The notes beneath the pieces were generated by a model. That model saw only the letters and a list, made by a program, of their open reading frames with translations, made no database searches and was not told where the DNA came from. Position numbers and translations under genes: made by a program. Positions 9,250-19,227 of a stretch of 64,000 nucleotides of DNA are shown here, one piece after another (within the stretch, counting starts at the first letter, position 1; each line of letters starts with the position of its first letter). This stretch comes from Lewinella sp050633125. Lineage in GTDB: Bacteria; Bacteroidota; Bacteroidia; Chitinophagales; Saprospiraceae. The stretch spans positions 21,540 to 85,539 of the forward strand of contig NZ_JBOEFX010000122.1 in assembly GCF_050633125.1 (NCBI RefSeq). Reading direction: 5' to 3'.

Positions 9250-10554
9250 CTAGATACTAATCCAACTCAACATCTCAGGAAAGAGAACAATCAGCACCAA
9301 AACAACGACCTGAATAACAATAAAAGGAATAATACCCCGATAGAGGTGCCCTGTTTTAACTTCCGGAGGTGCGACACCTTTGAGGTAAAATAAGGAAAAC
9401 CCAAAGGGTGGTGTCAGGAAAGAAGTCTGCAAATTGAGCGCAATAAGGATACCCAACCACACCAAATCGACGCCCATAGCCTCGAATATAGGTGCCACAA
9501 CAGGAACGATGATGAAAATAATTTCGATGAAATCAATAAAGAATCCAGCTACAAAAATCAAGACCATCACCATTGCAAGAAAGGCATAAGTAGAGAGGTC
9601 GGCTTGCTCAATCAGTTCCACCAAGTAGCGATCGCCTCCTAATTCCCGGAACACAAGCGAGAAGGTCGTCGCTCCGAGCAGAATAACAAACACCATCGTG
9701 GTAAGGTGGGTAGTTTGCTGCATCACAGCTTTCAATACTTCCAAGTTGAAGCGCTTCTCCATAATGGTTAGCACAATAGCCCCCACTGCTCCAACGGCTG
9801 CTGCCTCTGTCGGCGATGCGATTCCCCCCAAAATGGACCCCAAAACGGCAACGATCAGCAACAAAGGCAGGAAAAATGCTTTGAACAACCGTTTCCAGTA
9901 ATTCGACGCTCTAAATTCAGCAACTTCTTCCGGGGGCATGGCTGGCGCTAATGCTGGTTTGGCCCGAGCCAATAAAAACACATAAAGGATGTAAGCCACA
10001 ACCAGTAAAAAACCCGGCAAGAGCGCCGCTGCAAATAATTGTCCAACACTTACATTCAGAACACTCCCCAACAAGATAAGGACTATAGAAGGTGGTATGA
10101 TTTGTCCCAAGGTGCCCGATGAGGCGATTACGCCGGTGGCCAGCTCTATCTTATAACCTCTACGCAGCATTGTAGGCAGGCTAATCAGCCCCATCGTAAT
10201 TACGGTAGCACCTACAATTCCGGTACTGGCGGCCAAGAGTGCTCCTACAATAATGACCGCAATGGCTAAGCCGCCAGGAATCCTTCCAAATAGCAATGCC
10301 ATTGTTTCTAACAATCGCTCAGCTAGCCCCGATTTTTCCAGCATAATACCCATGAAAACGAATAGCGGAACGGCAATTAATTCTTCCTTGGCCATAATTC
10401 CTGCTATACGCAAGGGCAATAAGCTCACAACATCTGGCGACAAAAAACAAATACCATAAATCAGTGATAAGCCACCCAGGGTAAATGCAACAGGGTAACC
10501 ATATAAAATGAGTAGAAATATGCTGACAAAAAGCAGCAAGGCAAGTATTTCCAT
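9250..10554 (-). CDS. dctM: TRAP transporter large permease (DctM-type)
   Basis: 434 residues with about 12-13 membrane helices and standard DctM length. Conserved stretches include the N-terminal GYPVAFTLGG, GIVGATVITMG, SGTLGQIIPPS, ASPTEAAAVGA and the C-terminal LTPPFGFSLFYLKG. Together with DctQ it forms the Na+-coupled membrane part of a tripartite transporter for organic acids or sialic-acid-like substrates. It begins 12 bases after the dctQ stop codon. The extracytoplasmic binding protein DctP, normally adjacent, is not in this window, so the substrate is unknown. Confidence 0.93.
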   Translation of the reverse strand: MEILALLLFVSIFLLILYGYPVAFTLGGLSLIYGICFLSPDVVSLLPLRIAGIMAKEELIAVPLFVFMGIMLEKSGLAERLLETMALLFGRIPGGLAIAVIIVGALLAASTGIVGATVITMGLISLPTMLRRGYKIELATGVIASSGTLGQIIPPSIVLILLGSVLNVSVGQLFAAALLPGFLLVVAYILYVFLLARAKPALAPAMPPEEVAEFRASNYWKRLFKAFFLPLLLIVAVLGSILGGIASPTEAAAVGAVGAIVLTIMEKRFNLEVLKAVMQQTTHLTTMVFVILLGATTFSLVFRELGGDRYLVELIEQADLSTYAFLAMVMVLIFVAGFFIDFIEIIFIIVPVVAPIFEAMGVDLVWLGILIALNLQTSFLTPPFGFSLFYLKGVAPPEVKTGHLYRGIIPFIVIQVVVLVLIVLFPEMLSWISI

Positions 10555-10566
10555 GATATAAAGGGC

Positions 10567-11061
10567 TTATTCCGATGCATCGGTTCGTGAGCGAATTAAT
10601 TCGGCAATGCCTTGTAGCAATAACAAACCGATTCCTAATGGTAAAGCAAACTGGATGAGCCATAAATTTGGCAAGCCTGCTGCCTCTGGAGAACGTTCTC
10701 CCATTTTCCAGGCATCAACAGCTGCATTCCAACCTGAATAAATGAGTACCAAACACCAAGGAATCAGAAATAGGAGTGTGCCCCAGAAATTGATGCGACC
10801 TCTGTCAGTCTCGCTCGCTTTTTCATAAAAAAGGTCAACCCGTACATGTCGATCATGCCGAAGGCTATACCCCGCGCCGAATAAAAAGATCAGTGCAAAC
10901 AAATGCCATTCTAACTCTTTAGACCATGCCAACGGCAAATTAAAGACATATCGCAAAGAAACATTGGTAAACACAAGCAGTACCAAGCCCAAAGTCAGCC
11001 AAGAAACGCACCGCCCTACCCTATCGTTTAACTGATCAATCCAGGAAGCCAAGCGCCCCAT
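10567..11061 (-). CDS. dctQ: TRAP transporter small permease (DctQ-type)
   Basis: 164 residues with four membrane helices and standard DctQ length. RYVFNLPLAWSKELEWHLF and GAGYSLRHDRHVRVDL match the conserved core of the small TRAP subunit. It is the first gene of a two-gene operon with dctM. The next gene upstream (a sugar kinase) is divergent. Confidence 0.92.
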   Translation of the reverse strand: MGRLASWIDQLNDRVGRCVSWLTLGLVLLVFTNVSLRYVFNLPLAWSKELEWHLFALIFLFGAGYSLRHDRHVRVDLFYEKASETDRGRINFWGTLLFLIPWCLVLIYSGWNAAVDAWKMGERSPEAAGLPNLWLIQFALPLGIGLLLLQGIAELIRSRTDASE

Positions 11062-11221
11062 AATTATTTTTCTTGCAATGTAAAAAATTTAATTTGTCGA
11101 AAAGCCTATTCTAGTCTTTTTCCTTTTTCTTGAAAGAGATCATTAAAATTATCCTTGGTTTTTACAACTTTTACAAGTAGTTTTCCGCTCTTAAAAGCTC
11201 CACTTAGTGTAAAAATTACAC

Positions 11222-11229
11222 TACCTTTG
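11222..11229 (+). promoter_or_regulatory. Bacteroidota -7 box upstream of the GlcNAc-kinase-type gene
   Basis: TACCTTTG matches the TAnnTTTG consensus recognised by the primary sigma factor of Bacteroidota. It lies 36 bases before the ATG at 11265, giving a leader of about 30 bases. No clear TTG -33 element is visible at the ideal spacing. Confidence 0.6.
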
Positions 11230-11264
11230 CTTAGCTAATAACTTAAGTCAATATTACCGTGGTC

Positions 11265-12110
11265 ATGAAAGTCATAGTCGATAGCGGATCTACCAAAGCA
11301 GATTGGAAATTTTTATCAGGTGAAGAGGAAACCAGCCTCCACACCATGGGTTTTAATCCTGTTTTTCACTCTAGTGATCAAATCGAACAAGAAGTAAACA
11401 AAGCCTTCAAGGGGATTATGAACCTCGAACAGGAGGCAGAAATTTATTTCTACGGTTCTGGCTGTTGGGATCAAAAACGCAAGGCCGTCATTGAAAACGG
11501 CCTGAAGCGTGTCTTCACTAATGCCAAAATTGATGTTCATCACGATCTCCTTGGAGCTGCTCGTGCTACCTGCGGCAATGATCCTGGTATCTCCTGCATC
11601 ATCGGCACAGGTTCTAACACTTGCCTTTATGATGGCAAAGATGTAATCGACAACGTTACCAATCTTGGCTATCTTTGTGGTGATGAAGGCAGCGGAACCC
11701 ACTTGGGCAAAAAGCTTATCCGCCATTATTTCTACCGGGAGCTGCCCAAAGAACTAGAGGAGGCTTTTGAAGTTTTTGTAGGCGGTGGCAAGCAAAAAAT
11801 TCTTGATACTGTTTACGACGGTACGCCTCCAAACGTTTACCTGGCGTCATTCACACGTTTCATGTCTGAGCACGTTGATCATCCGTTTATTCAGCGTATC
11901 CTATATCGTTCTTTTGCAGAATTTATTGATCGGCATGTTCGTAAATATCCCGGTCACCTAAAGCTTCCAGTGCATTTCATTGGTTCTATTGCTTACGTTT
12001 TTCAAGATATGCTCAAAATTGTACTTACAGAAAGAGCAATGCACCACGGTATTTTCATCAAGCAACCGATCGACAACTTGGTTGCTTATCATCGTGAGTT
12101 TGTATATTAA
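11265..12110 (+). CDS. BadF/BadG-family N-acetylglucosamine kinase-like ATPase
   Basis: 281 residues. The ATG at 11265 is chosen over the GTG at 11259. The N-terminal VDSGSTKADWKF is the phosphate-1 loop of the ASKHA fold, and IGTGSNTCLYDG with GYLCGDEGSGTHLGKKL match the phosphate-2 and substrate regions of the Bacteroidota BadF/BadG-type GlcNAc kinases. Expected reaction: ATP-dependent phosphorylation of GlcNAc or a related amino sugar in the cytoplasm, feeding cell-wall recycling. It is followed by a palindromic element and pfkA. The kinase fold is secure; the sugar specificity is by family only. Confidence 0.85.
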   Translation: MKVIVDSGSTKADWKFLSGEEETSLHTMGFNPVFHSSDQIEQEVNKAFKGIMNLEQEAEIYFYGSGCWDQKRKAVIENGLKRVFTNAKIDVHHDLLGAARATCGNDPGISCIIGTGSNTCLYDGKDVIDNVTNLGYLCGDEGSGTHLGKKLIRHYFYRELPKELEEAFEVFVGGGKQKILDTVYDGTPPNVYLASFTRFMSEHVDHPFIQRILYRSFAEFIDRHVRKYPGHLKLPVHFIGSIAYVFQDMLKIVLTERAMHHGIFIKQPIDNLVAYHREFVY

Positions 12111-12113
12111 GTA

Positions 12114-12229
12114 TTGCGCAAAAAATAAGTTGAGCCGTCTTTGTGATTTTCCAAATAGCTGACACGCTTGAAATGAACCGCTTAGCCAGCTTTTTGAAAA
12201 ACGACGGCCCAACTTATTTTTGTGCTGTT
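12114..12229 (+). repeat. Palindromic element, copy 1 (nagK-like/pfkA intergenic)
   Basis: The left end (GCGCAAAAAATAAGTTGAG, from 12116) and the right end (AACTTATTTTTGTGC, to about 12225) are inverted complements. Inside, TTTTCCAAATAGCTG pairs with CAGCTTTTTGAAAA. A second copy with the same ends and compensatory stem changes lies at 39571-39708. The element fills nearly the whole gap between the sugar kinase and pfkA, ending about 17 bases before the pfkA ATG. It could be a MITE/REP-type repeat or a structured RNA. Confidence 0.75.
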
Positions 12230-12245
12230 CCTAAATAAATTTATC

Positions 12246-13232
12246 ATGCCAAACGAAAAAATAAAAAGAATAGCCGTTTTTACTTCAGGTGGCGATGCTC
12301 CTGGTATGAATGCAGCCATACGTGCAGTAGTGCGTACTGCGGCCTACCATGATTTACATATTTTTGGCATCCACAATGGCTATGAAGGAATGATTGATGG
12401 TGATCTTCACCGCCTTGACATCCGTGATGTTGGCAATATCATCTATCGGGGAGGAACCATTCTCAAAACTGCCCGTAGCAAACGGTTTATGACACCTGAG
12501 GGGAGGCGCAATGCCTACGAGGCACTCCAGGCTTTCGATGTAGATGCCTGTGTTGCCATCGGTGGAGACGGTACCTTTACCGGAGCTAAAGTTTTCTCAG
12601 AAGAGTACGACATTCCTATTGTTGGTATCCCTGGAACCATTGACAATGACTTATTTGGCACCGATTACACAATCGGTTATGATACCGCAGTCAACACGGC
12701 CGTACAAGCTGTAGATAAAATTAGAGATACCGCCGATTCTCATAACCGCCTATTTTTTGTAGAGGTTATGGGCAGGAATTCTGGTTTCATTGCACTTTCT
12801 ACAGGTATTGCCAGTGGTGCTGGTAATGTTATGATCCCAGAGGTAGACACCAACATGGAGCACCTTATTGAGTTGCTTCGCCATGGTGTCAAGCGCAAAA
12901 AGATGTTTGGAATCATTGTCGTAGCGGAAGGTAATAAACTTGGCCCAACAGCAGAGATCGCACAAAAAGTACAAGACGCTATTAGTTTTTACGATACCAA
13001 AGTCACTATCATTGGCCACATGCAACGCGGAGGATCACCTTCGGCTTTAGACCGGCTTTTGGCTAGTCGCTTAGGTTTCGGCGCAGTTGAAGGGCTCTTG
13101 GCCGGCCAGGGCAATGTCATGATTGGCTTGGTAAATAACGAAGTCGTCTTTACACCATTCACTGACGCCATCACGATTGAGAAGAAGCCTAATCAAAATT
13201 TGGTTAGAATGGCTGAAATTTTGGCCATTTAG
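12246..13232 (+). CDS. pfkA: ATP-dependent 6-phosphofructokinase
   Basis: 328 residues from the ATG at 12246 (an upstream in-frame GTG at 12222 lies inside the palindromic element). It catalyses fructose 6-phosphate to fructose 1,6-bisphosphate. The key motifs are FTSGGDAPGMNAAIRA (nucleotide loop), GGDGTFTGA, GTIDNDLFGTD with the catalytic Asp, MGRNSGFIA and HMQRGGSPSALDR. The Gly after GGD in GGDGT favours ATP over pyrophosphate as donor. The length equals the usual bacterial type. Confidence 0.97.
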   Translation: MPNEKIKRIAVFTSGGDAPGMNAAIRAVVRTAAYHDLHIFGIHNGYEGMIDGDLHRLDIRDVGNIIYRGGTILKTARSKRFMTPEGRRNAYEALQAFDVDACVAIGGDGTFTGAKVFSEEYDIPIVGIPGTIDNDLFGTDYTIGYDTAVNTAVQAVDKIRDTADSHNRLFFVEVMGRNSGFIALSTGIASGAGNVMIPEVDTNMEHLIELLRHGVKRKKMFGIIVVAEGNKLGPTAEIAQKVQDAISFYDTKVTIIGHMQRGGSPSALDRLLASRLGFGAVEGLLAGQGNVMIGLVNNEVVFTPFTDAITIEKKPNQNLVRMAEILAI

Positions 13233-13239
13233 AGTTTCT

Positions 13240-13409
13240 TGGGCCATGCAGGCAATGGCATTGCGGTGCAAATGCCGTTGCTGCACCGGGCTGTTTGGTC
13301 GCTATCGCTTCCGGCCATCCCTTGTCCTCCTCCTCCGTGCGGCGAGCTTCAGGCTACGCCTTGCGCAACGGGTACTACTTACGAGCTACCTCTAAGTTAT
13401 ACTTGTTGC
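13240..13409. repeat. Structured intergenic segment with nested palindromes
   Basis: A non-coding 178-base gap between the convergent pfkA and trmN6. It contains GCAATGGCATTGC (13252-13264), CGGTGCA paired with TGCACCG (13264-13270/13282-13288), and GCAAC paired with GTTGC (13365-13369/13405-13409). It is richer in C and G than its surroundings. It may serve as a bidirectional terminator or belong to a dispersed repeat family; no second copy was seen in this window. Confidence 0.45.
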
Positions 13410-13410
13410 C

Positions 13411-14151
13411 CTATCTGATAAAAAAATCAGCGGTCAACTTTTGGTAGGCTGCGCTACGAGGTGAATCAGCTCCTCCTCTGGCATAAATACTCAAAGCTCC
13501 GTCTTCAGGCATATCGCCAGGAGGCGGAGTTTTACGTAAGGAAAGCAACAGGCGATTTGGCGATTTTTCAGGGCTAGGACTTACTTTGATTTTTTGCCAA
13601 GTATATAATTGGTAGCTTTTTGCGAGTTCCACAAAGCGCAAACCTTCCAGCCAGGGCAACACCAAACAGAAGCTACCTTCTGGTGCTAATAATCGCTGTA
13701 CACTGCGCAGTAAATCCTGATGAGATAGCTTTACGGTGTGTCGTACACTTGCCCTTCCTTCTTGTTCGGAAATTACACCACCGGTAAAAAATGGAGGGTT
13801 ACTCACTATCAAATCAAACGTTCCGGCAGCGGTTTGGGTGTAATCCTGAATACTTCCCTGAATAATTTTTACTCGATCTAAAAATGGACTTGCAGCAACA
13901 TTATTCTGAGCTTGCTCAGCCGCTCCCTGGTCTATTTCTACGCCAATGATTTGGGCCTGAGTTTGCCTTTGCGCCAACATCAAAGCAATCAAGCCAGTGC
14001 CCGTGCCTATATCCAAAATTTGCCGAACCTCCTCCACCTTAGCCCAAGCTGCCAGTAGAATACCGTCGGTACCTACCTTCATGGCACACTGATCCTGTGC
14101 TATAACAAATTGCTTAAATCGAAAAACATTACTAGAGGTAGGTTTAGCCAT
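13411..14151 (-). CDS. trmN6: tRNA1(Val) A37 N6-methyltransferase-like protein
   Basis: 246 residues, the usual length. FRFKQFVIAQDQCAMKVGTD is the characteristic N-terminus of the YfiC/TrmN6 family. ILDIGTGTGLIALMLAQR is the SAM-binding motif I and IVSNPPFF the NPPF motif of N6-adenine methyltransferases. It methylates A37 in the anticodon loop of tRNA1(Val) in E. coli. Convergent with pfkA. Confidence 0.92.
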   Translation of the reverse strand: MAKPTSSNVFRFKQFVIAQDQCAMKVGTDGILLAAWAKVEEVRQILDIGTGTGLIALMLAQRQTQAQIIGVEIDQGAAEQAQNNVAASPFLDRVKIIQGSIQDYTQTAAGTFDLIVSNPPFFTGGVISEQEGRASVRHTVKLSHQDLLRSVQRLLAPEGSFCLVLPWLEGLRFVELAKSYQLYTWQKIKVSPSPEKSPNRLLLSLRKTPPPGDMPEDGALSIYARGGADSPRSAAYQKLTADFFIR

Positions 14152-14181
14152 TACTATCAGTTTAATACTGGTACTTACAAC

Positions 14182-14215
14182 AAGCCTCCAGACAGCTTGT
14201 AGTGTCTGGAGGCTT
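14182..14215 (-). terminator. Hairpin terminator after the secreted PLD gene
   Basis: AAGCCTCCAGACA (14182-14194) pairs perfectly with TGTCTGGAGGCTT (14203-14215): a 13-bp stem with an 8-base loop, 48 bases beyond the stop of the PLD gene. The T-rich side is better on the + strand, but no + strand gene ends here, so it most likely ends the minus-strand transcript. Confidence 0.7.
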
Positions 14216-14262
14216 TATTTGAACGTGTTTAGCTGCGTTGATCTGTAACGTCAATCAAGCGC

Positions 14263-16476
14263 TTACTTCACGACTTGAATTACCCGTGACATCTGTTCAT
14301 TTCCAATTTGCAATTGAATGATGTATTGCCCAGCTGGCAGCGACTGTACATCCAAAGATTCCGTATACTCGCCCTGAACATTATTTATAATAATGCTCTG
14401 TAGAAAAACGCCTCTGAAATCAAGCAAATTCAAAACCAAGTCTTCCTTTTCCTCAAGGTTAACACTGACTGTTGTAGTCGTACGTGCAGGGTTTGGATAG
14501 ATATCCAGCTCAACACCTTCTATGACACTTAGCTCGTCAACATCCGTTGCTACACAATCTTGGCCACCATGCGCTTCACACCACCTTGCTTCAAATTCCT
14601 GCAAGTATACATTGGCAACATTCGCATCATGAACAATCAATGTATTTTCATCATTACTGTTTTCTGCTCCAGCCGACCAATTGTGTGAACCCAAAACAAC
14701 TTGTGGATCAGAATTCACATTGGTAGCATCAATGATACAGTATTTATGGTGCGTCTGAACAGTTGTATTATCCTCTGTTACATCGACTCCCTGATTGACT
14801 AAATAGTCAAATTCAGATCCCTGGCTATTCACTTGATCAATAATTCCACGTACAGCGACACCGCTATCATGCTCGCTTACAATTGCAGAGCCTAGTTCGT
14901 TGTTCGTAAAGACTAACAACGCAAATTGAAGGTCTGTATCTGCCGACTCAACGGCCTGGGCAATGCCTATCGTTGTATTATCTGAAGGCGAGAAATAAGA
15001 TTCTATGATGATATCATTAACCAAGAAGGTATGTGGTGTATTATTGGTCTTATTTGCTCCGAAAAATGCGTTGAAAACACCTGGCAAAGCTCCTTCAGAG
15101 CCCCACATTTCTTCAAACTCTAAAGTATAGGCCTTAGCCAATGCTTTGTCTTGAATGAAAACAGTGTTGTTATAATCATCCGCCAGGTTATTAGATGTCA
15201 TGTTGGTAGAACCAGACATCACCCATGAATTATCATTATCATCGGCATCAAACACAAAAAACTTGTTGTGCATCAATCCATCAATATTCCCTTTTAGTAC
15301 ACCAAATGGAGGCGTAGGATTCTGCAAAGCTAGATTAGCCGTTTCATTGTCAGCCACATATCTGACGACAACGCCTCTTTCATGAGCATCGGTCAAGGCT
15401 GCAACAATGGTCTCTCTATTGATATTATAGATAGAACAATCAATAGACACCTGAGCCTCATTTATTCTATGAATAATTTCACCTTCAAGAGCAGCACCTG
15501 ACGTTCCTGTAGGGAAATCACCTGTTGAGTAACTAGGGTCTACACCAGCAGTGAAATATATTTTCATCGCACCAGAAGAAGTAGAAGCGGTACTGTAAAT
15601 CTTCTGCGTTGATGTCACCGTTGATGTTCCATTATTGGAAGAAACCTCAACATAGTAGAATGTAGCTGCCTCCAGGCCTGAAAGATCCAAGCTATGGGTG
15701 GTGGTCATATCTGATGATTCAACCATTTGATTCAGGTCAGTTGCTGTTGTGCCATATCTAACCGTTGAATTTCCTGCTACATTTGTTTCCCAACTCACGG
15801 TAAAACCACTCGTTGAAAGGTCTGTTTGAACAGGAGCAGATGTCAAATAGAAATTATCAGCGATTTCTAAATCGTTAATATCTCTAGGCAATAACTGATA
15901 AATTGAATTAAACTGAGAAGCTATACCTGTTAGGTTAACAGTTGCTAAAGGAATCTCAGTTCCAATCAGACTGTGGCCCGTTCGTATATAAATTTCAGCA
16001 GTTTCGCCATTGGCTGTAAACTCATAATTTCCAACGGAGAACAAATTACCGCCAGCTGTAAAACTAACGCCATTGATTTGAAGTAATTCAGCCTCTGTAT
16101 CTTCCGATATACCGGCTGGTGTAGTCACCAAAGCAGCTGGCAAGGGGTTGCCCGAAGAGATGACATTGTACGATATCACAGGGTCTATCTCTAGTAAACC
16201 GTTGTAAACCTTAAGGACACCGGTTACTTCTACCAAGTCTCCTCTTTCCACATTGTCAGGAAAACCACCTACTGATCCGGTTCCGGGATATACAGCGATA
16301 CCCGCTGTCGCATCCTGCACGTATCTAATAATTCCTAGATCGTCACCATTGGTTGCAATCCCTTCTATCGTAACTGTTGTGCCTTCAGACATGCCTCTTG
16401 CATCTGCTATATCTTCTTGGGCATAAGCCATGCTGAAGCTGAGAGAGACGAGAAGGCAAAGTAATGTTCTAAGCAT
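14263..16476 (-). CDS. Secreted two-domain phospholipase D-like protein with T9SS tail
   Basis: 737 residues. Signal peptide 1-20 (ends AYAQ). Residues about 21-210 look like an OB-fold/DUF5689-type beta region (TVTIEGIATNGD, GDLVEVTGVLKVYNG). Residues about 215-295 are a fibronectin type III domain. Two PLD catalytic motifs follow, both intact: HNKFFVFD (near 403) and HHKYCIID (near 576), each H-x-K-x4-D. The last 80 residues form a T9SS tail (DIYPNPARTTTTVSVN ... GQYIIQLQIG). It should be exported and hydrolyse phosphodiesters, either nucleic acid (Nuc-like) or phospholipid. Located 29 bases after the TonB receptor gene and probably cotranscribed with it. Confidence 0.88.
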   Translation of the reverse strand: MLRTLLCLLVSLSFSMAYAQEDIADARGMSEGTTVTIEGIATNGDDLGIIRYVQDATAGIAVYPGTGSVGGFPDNVERGDLVEVTGVLKVYNGLLEIDPVISYNVISSGNPLPAALVTTPAGISEDTEAELLQINGVSFTAGGNLFSVGNYEFTANGETAEIYIRTGHSLIGTEIPLATVNLTGIASQFNSIYQLLPRDINDLEIADNFYLTSAPVQTDLSTSGFTVSWETNVAGNSTVRYGTTATDLNQMVESSDMTTTHSLDLSGLEAATFYYVEVSSNNGTSTVTSTQKIYSTASTSSGAMKIYFTAGVDPSYSTGDFPTGTSGAALEGEIIHRINEAQVSIDCSIYNINRETIVAALTDAHERGVVVRYVADNETANLALQNPTPPFGVLKGNIDGLMHNKFFVFDADDNDNSWVMSGSTNMTSNNLADDYNNTVFIQDKALAKAYTLEFEEMWGSEGALPGVFNAFFGANKTNNTPHTFLVNDIIIESYFSPSDNTTIGIAQAVESADTDLQFALLVFTNNELGSAIVSEHDSGVAVRGIIDQVNSQGSEFDYLVNQGVDVTEDNTTVQTHHKYCIIDATNVNSDPQVVLGSHNWSAGAENSNDENTLIVHDANVANVYLQEFEARWCEAHGGQDCVATDVDELSVIEGVELDIYPNPARTTTTVSVNLEEKEDLVLNLLDFRGVFLQSIIINNVQGEYTESLDVQSLPAGQYIIQLQIGNEQMSRVIQVVK

Positions 16477-16505
16477 TGTTTGTTTTTTAAATGTTTAATT
16501 ATTCG

Positions 16506-19042
16506 TTAAAAACTAGCCTGTAATGATAAGCTCCACCGACGTCCTTGCCCATAAAACACAGAGGCAGACTTTGCGTCAAAGTCCGTAAAACTTGGTGAAT
16601 TGAAATCATCATTATCCCTAGCATCCGTCAAATAGACAGCATTGAATACATTCAATACATTGGCCCGAACGTTCATCGCCACTTTATTCCATTTGAAGAA
16701 ATATCCTGTATGGAAAGACGACAGATAATAAGAAGGCATTTTCCATGATTCTCTTCCACCATTATCTCCTTGGAGGTTTTCTGGTTGAAAATCAGCATAG
16801 TTATTGTCAAAGAATGTCGTATTAATTTTCACGTAAAAATCTTTGACTGGCTCATACCGTATCTGGCCACCAATCTGTAGTTGAGCAGCATCACCGACGT
16901 GTACACCAGCTGCATCAAACTCGTAAGTATAAGCAACACCATTAGGTAGCACCCCTTCAACAATTTGCCCAGATTGCCATGTCCAATCGCCTATAGAAGC
17001 TAAGCCTTCTATAGATAAACTAGGCACAGGCTTGAACACAAAATCAACCTCAATGCCTTTGTGCAAGGCATCAATACCAGGGATATTAACCGGTATGCGG
17101 TNNTATTCACATTAGCCGAAAAGCGTTTGCTCTTATAATTATATCCTACTTCAACGGCGCGAATATCCTCATTTTCATAATTATTAGCCACTTGTGCATC
17201 CACTGTAGGGGCCCAGAAGTTGGTAATGATTACGTTTCGGTAGGGCTGTGCTTTATTCAATATCCCTGTATTGACAAACAAGCTGTTTTGTGTATCAAAC
17301 TTATAAGTTGCACCCAACTTGACGGTATAAGTTTGTACATCTACAAATGGGAGTTCAAATTTCGAGAAATTATCAATAAAGCCATATTGAGCATTCGCCA
17401 CCGACAAATTCACAAAGGAAGCCCAATGGTTTCTCTTGTATTCTAATAATCCAAACGCACCGATTGATCGTACTTTACCGGTATAGTCATACTCATATTT
17501 ATCCCCTACTCCGAGAACCGGACTGTTAGGTGAAACCTGTCCTTCTTGCCAGCCTGAGCCACCTAGCAAATCATATACTTCTCTAAAGTGATCACCATCA
17601 TAAGATCGGCCATCTACTCCTCCTGAAAAGACCATATTATCATTTATAGTATAACGCAGTGTTGACAACATACCATACCAAAAATGATTATTCCTGTTGG
17701 ACCGAAGAATAGTATTTGAAATACCCGTCGGATTAAAAAGCGTGGGTTGATTCCCCTGAATCGCTTGCTCTATATCCAGTTGGTCATCCTCTCCTCTTTG
17801 TATAGAGGCACCATCTACAGCAACTCCTCCACCATTACCAATAGATAAATAGGCAACATTAGACCAGTATAGTTTATCACTAGCCTGCCAGCTATGGCGC
17901 AAACTAAACTGAGGTTTGTGGTAATAGTTTTGCCTTGTATTTAGTAGCTCGCCATCTCTGTAGCCCCAAGCATCATTATATCGACGGCCTTTGTTTTTTA
18001 TACTCAGCTCTTCATTAACATATGCAGGAACACCTATGCTCCGCGCATAAGCGGTATCCACCTGACCAGCTTCCGCTGAAAACGGCCTTTGCCCATGTTT
18101 TTGGGGCGCACCAAAGCCAGAGACACTCAAAAGGTGATCTCCTAATTGCTTATCAACTCTTGCGTAATAAAAGAAGCCTTGCGTGAAGTTACCATCGACC
18201 CAACCATTGCCTTGTTTGTAAGATCCGGCAAGCGAAACACCCCAACCATTTTTCAGCCTTCCGGTCGTCAAGCCCATCGTTGTTCTTGTGTAACCATTGT
18301 TACCAATTTCTTGCCTGACCCTAAGGCTTTTTTTAGCATCTATACCCTTGGTGAGAATATTAATGGTACCACCAACAGCAGGTACCGATATTTTAGAAGC
18401 ACCCAGTCCTCTTTGAACCTGCATTGTTTGGGTTACTAAATCTAAGCCAAACCAATTGGACCAGTATACCTCTCCGTTTTCCATGTCGTTGACCGGAATA
18501 CCGTCCAACATCACAGCTACATATCTTTGATCAAAACCACGAATAGAAATTCGGGCATCTCCATCACCTCCACCAGCTTCTGTTGCATAGGCACCTGGCG
18601 TAGAATTCAAGAGCATTGGAATATCCTGAGCTCCTAGCTCTTCTTCAATTTTTATACTTGGTATATTGGAAAAAGCAACCGGCGTTTCTCTTTCGATAGC
18701 AATGTCCGCCGTCACTACAATTTCATCCAGCATCAGACTAGAGCCCATAGCAATGTCTAAAGTCTGGTCGTCTCCTTTTATACTTACATTGATGGCTTGG
18801 GTGGCATATCCAACGTAAGAAAACTGAATACTATAATCACCATTCTCCAAAGCCAGAGAATATTTACCATCTAAATCTGTAACGGTACCTGTGGTGCCAA
18901 CAGTAATGGTGGCACCGATAAGTGCGTCACCAGAAACTTCATCGGTAACGACCCCTGATAAGGTGCTTGTCTGTCCTAACAATACGGAGCTGAAAAAACA
19001 TAAACAAACACTCCAAATTATGGCCTTATTCATTAGCTTCAT
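16506..19042 (-). CDS. TonB-dependent outer-membrane receptor (split only by an NN gap)
   Basis: About 845 residues when the two halves are joined. Signal peptide, then a carboxypeptidase-regulatory-like beta sandwich (TLSGVVTDEVSGDALIGATI ... LDGKYSLALENGDYSIQFSYVGY), then the plug domain (MLDGIPVNDMENGEVYWSN, GGTINILTKG) and a 22-strand-type barrel ending in aromatic F. The frame breaks exactly at NN (17102-17103); the downstream half continues in another frame, consistent with a gap whose true length is a multiple of three rather than two. The start is 19042 (MKLMNK) or 19033. It imports a ligand across the outer membrane using TonB energy; linkage to the PLD and lamin-tail genes suggests nucleic acid or phosphate-ester products. 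Confidence 0.88.
17102..17103. other. Two-base assembly gap (NN) with apparent frameshift
   Basis: The TonB receptor reading frame changes across these two bases while both sides remain typical receptor sequence. The break is therefore best read as an assembly artefact, not a pseudogene. Confidence 0.9.
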
Positions 19043-19174
19043 TAATATTAAGTAAGTAGGCCTTTGATAATTGATAAAAACATGGAAAAGAAGAGAAAAC
19101 AATCTTAATTAGAAGGCCTGGTAAGAAGGATAATAAAGATTGTGGATACAACAACTTATTGTCCACTTGATCCT

Positions 19175-19213
19175 AAAAACAGTAAAGGGTAGAGAAATTA
19201 TTTCCCCTACCCT
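19175..19213 (-). terminator. Intrinsic terminator after the lamin-tail gene
   Basis: GGGTAGaGAAAT (from 19187) pairs with ATTTCcCCTACCC (to 19213) with one bulge, and the minus strand continues into a run of T (TGTTTTTAGG). It lies 14 bases past the stop at 19228. It separates the lamin-tail gene from the TonB receptor gene. Confidence 0.75.
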
Positions 19214-19227
19214 ATACTTCAGCATTT

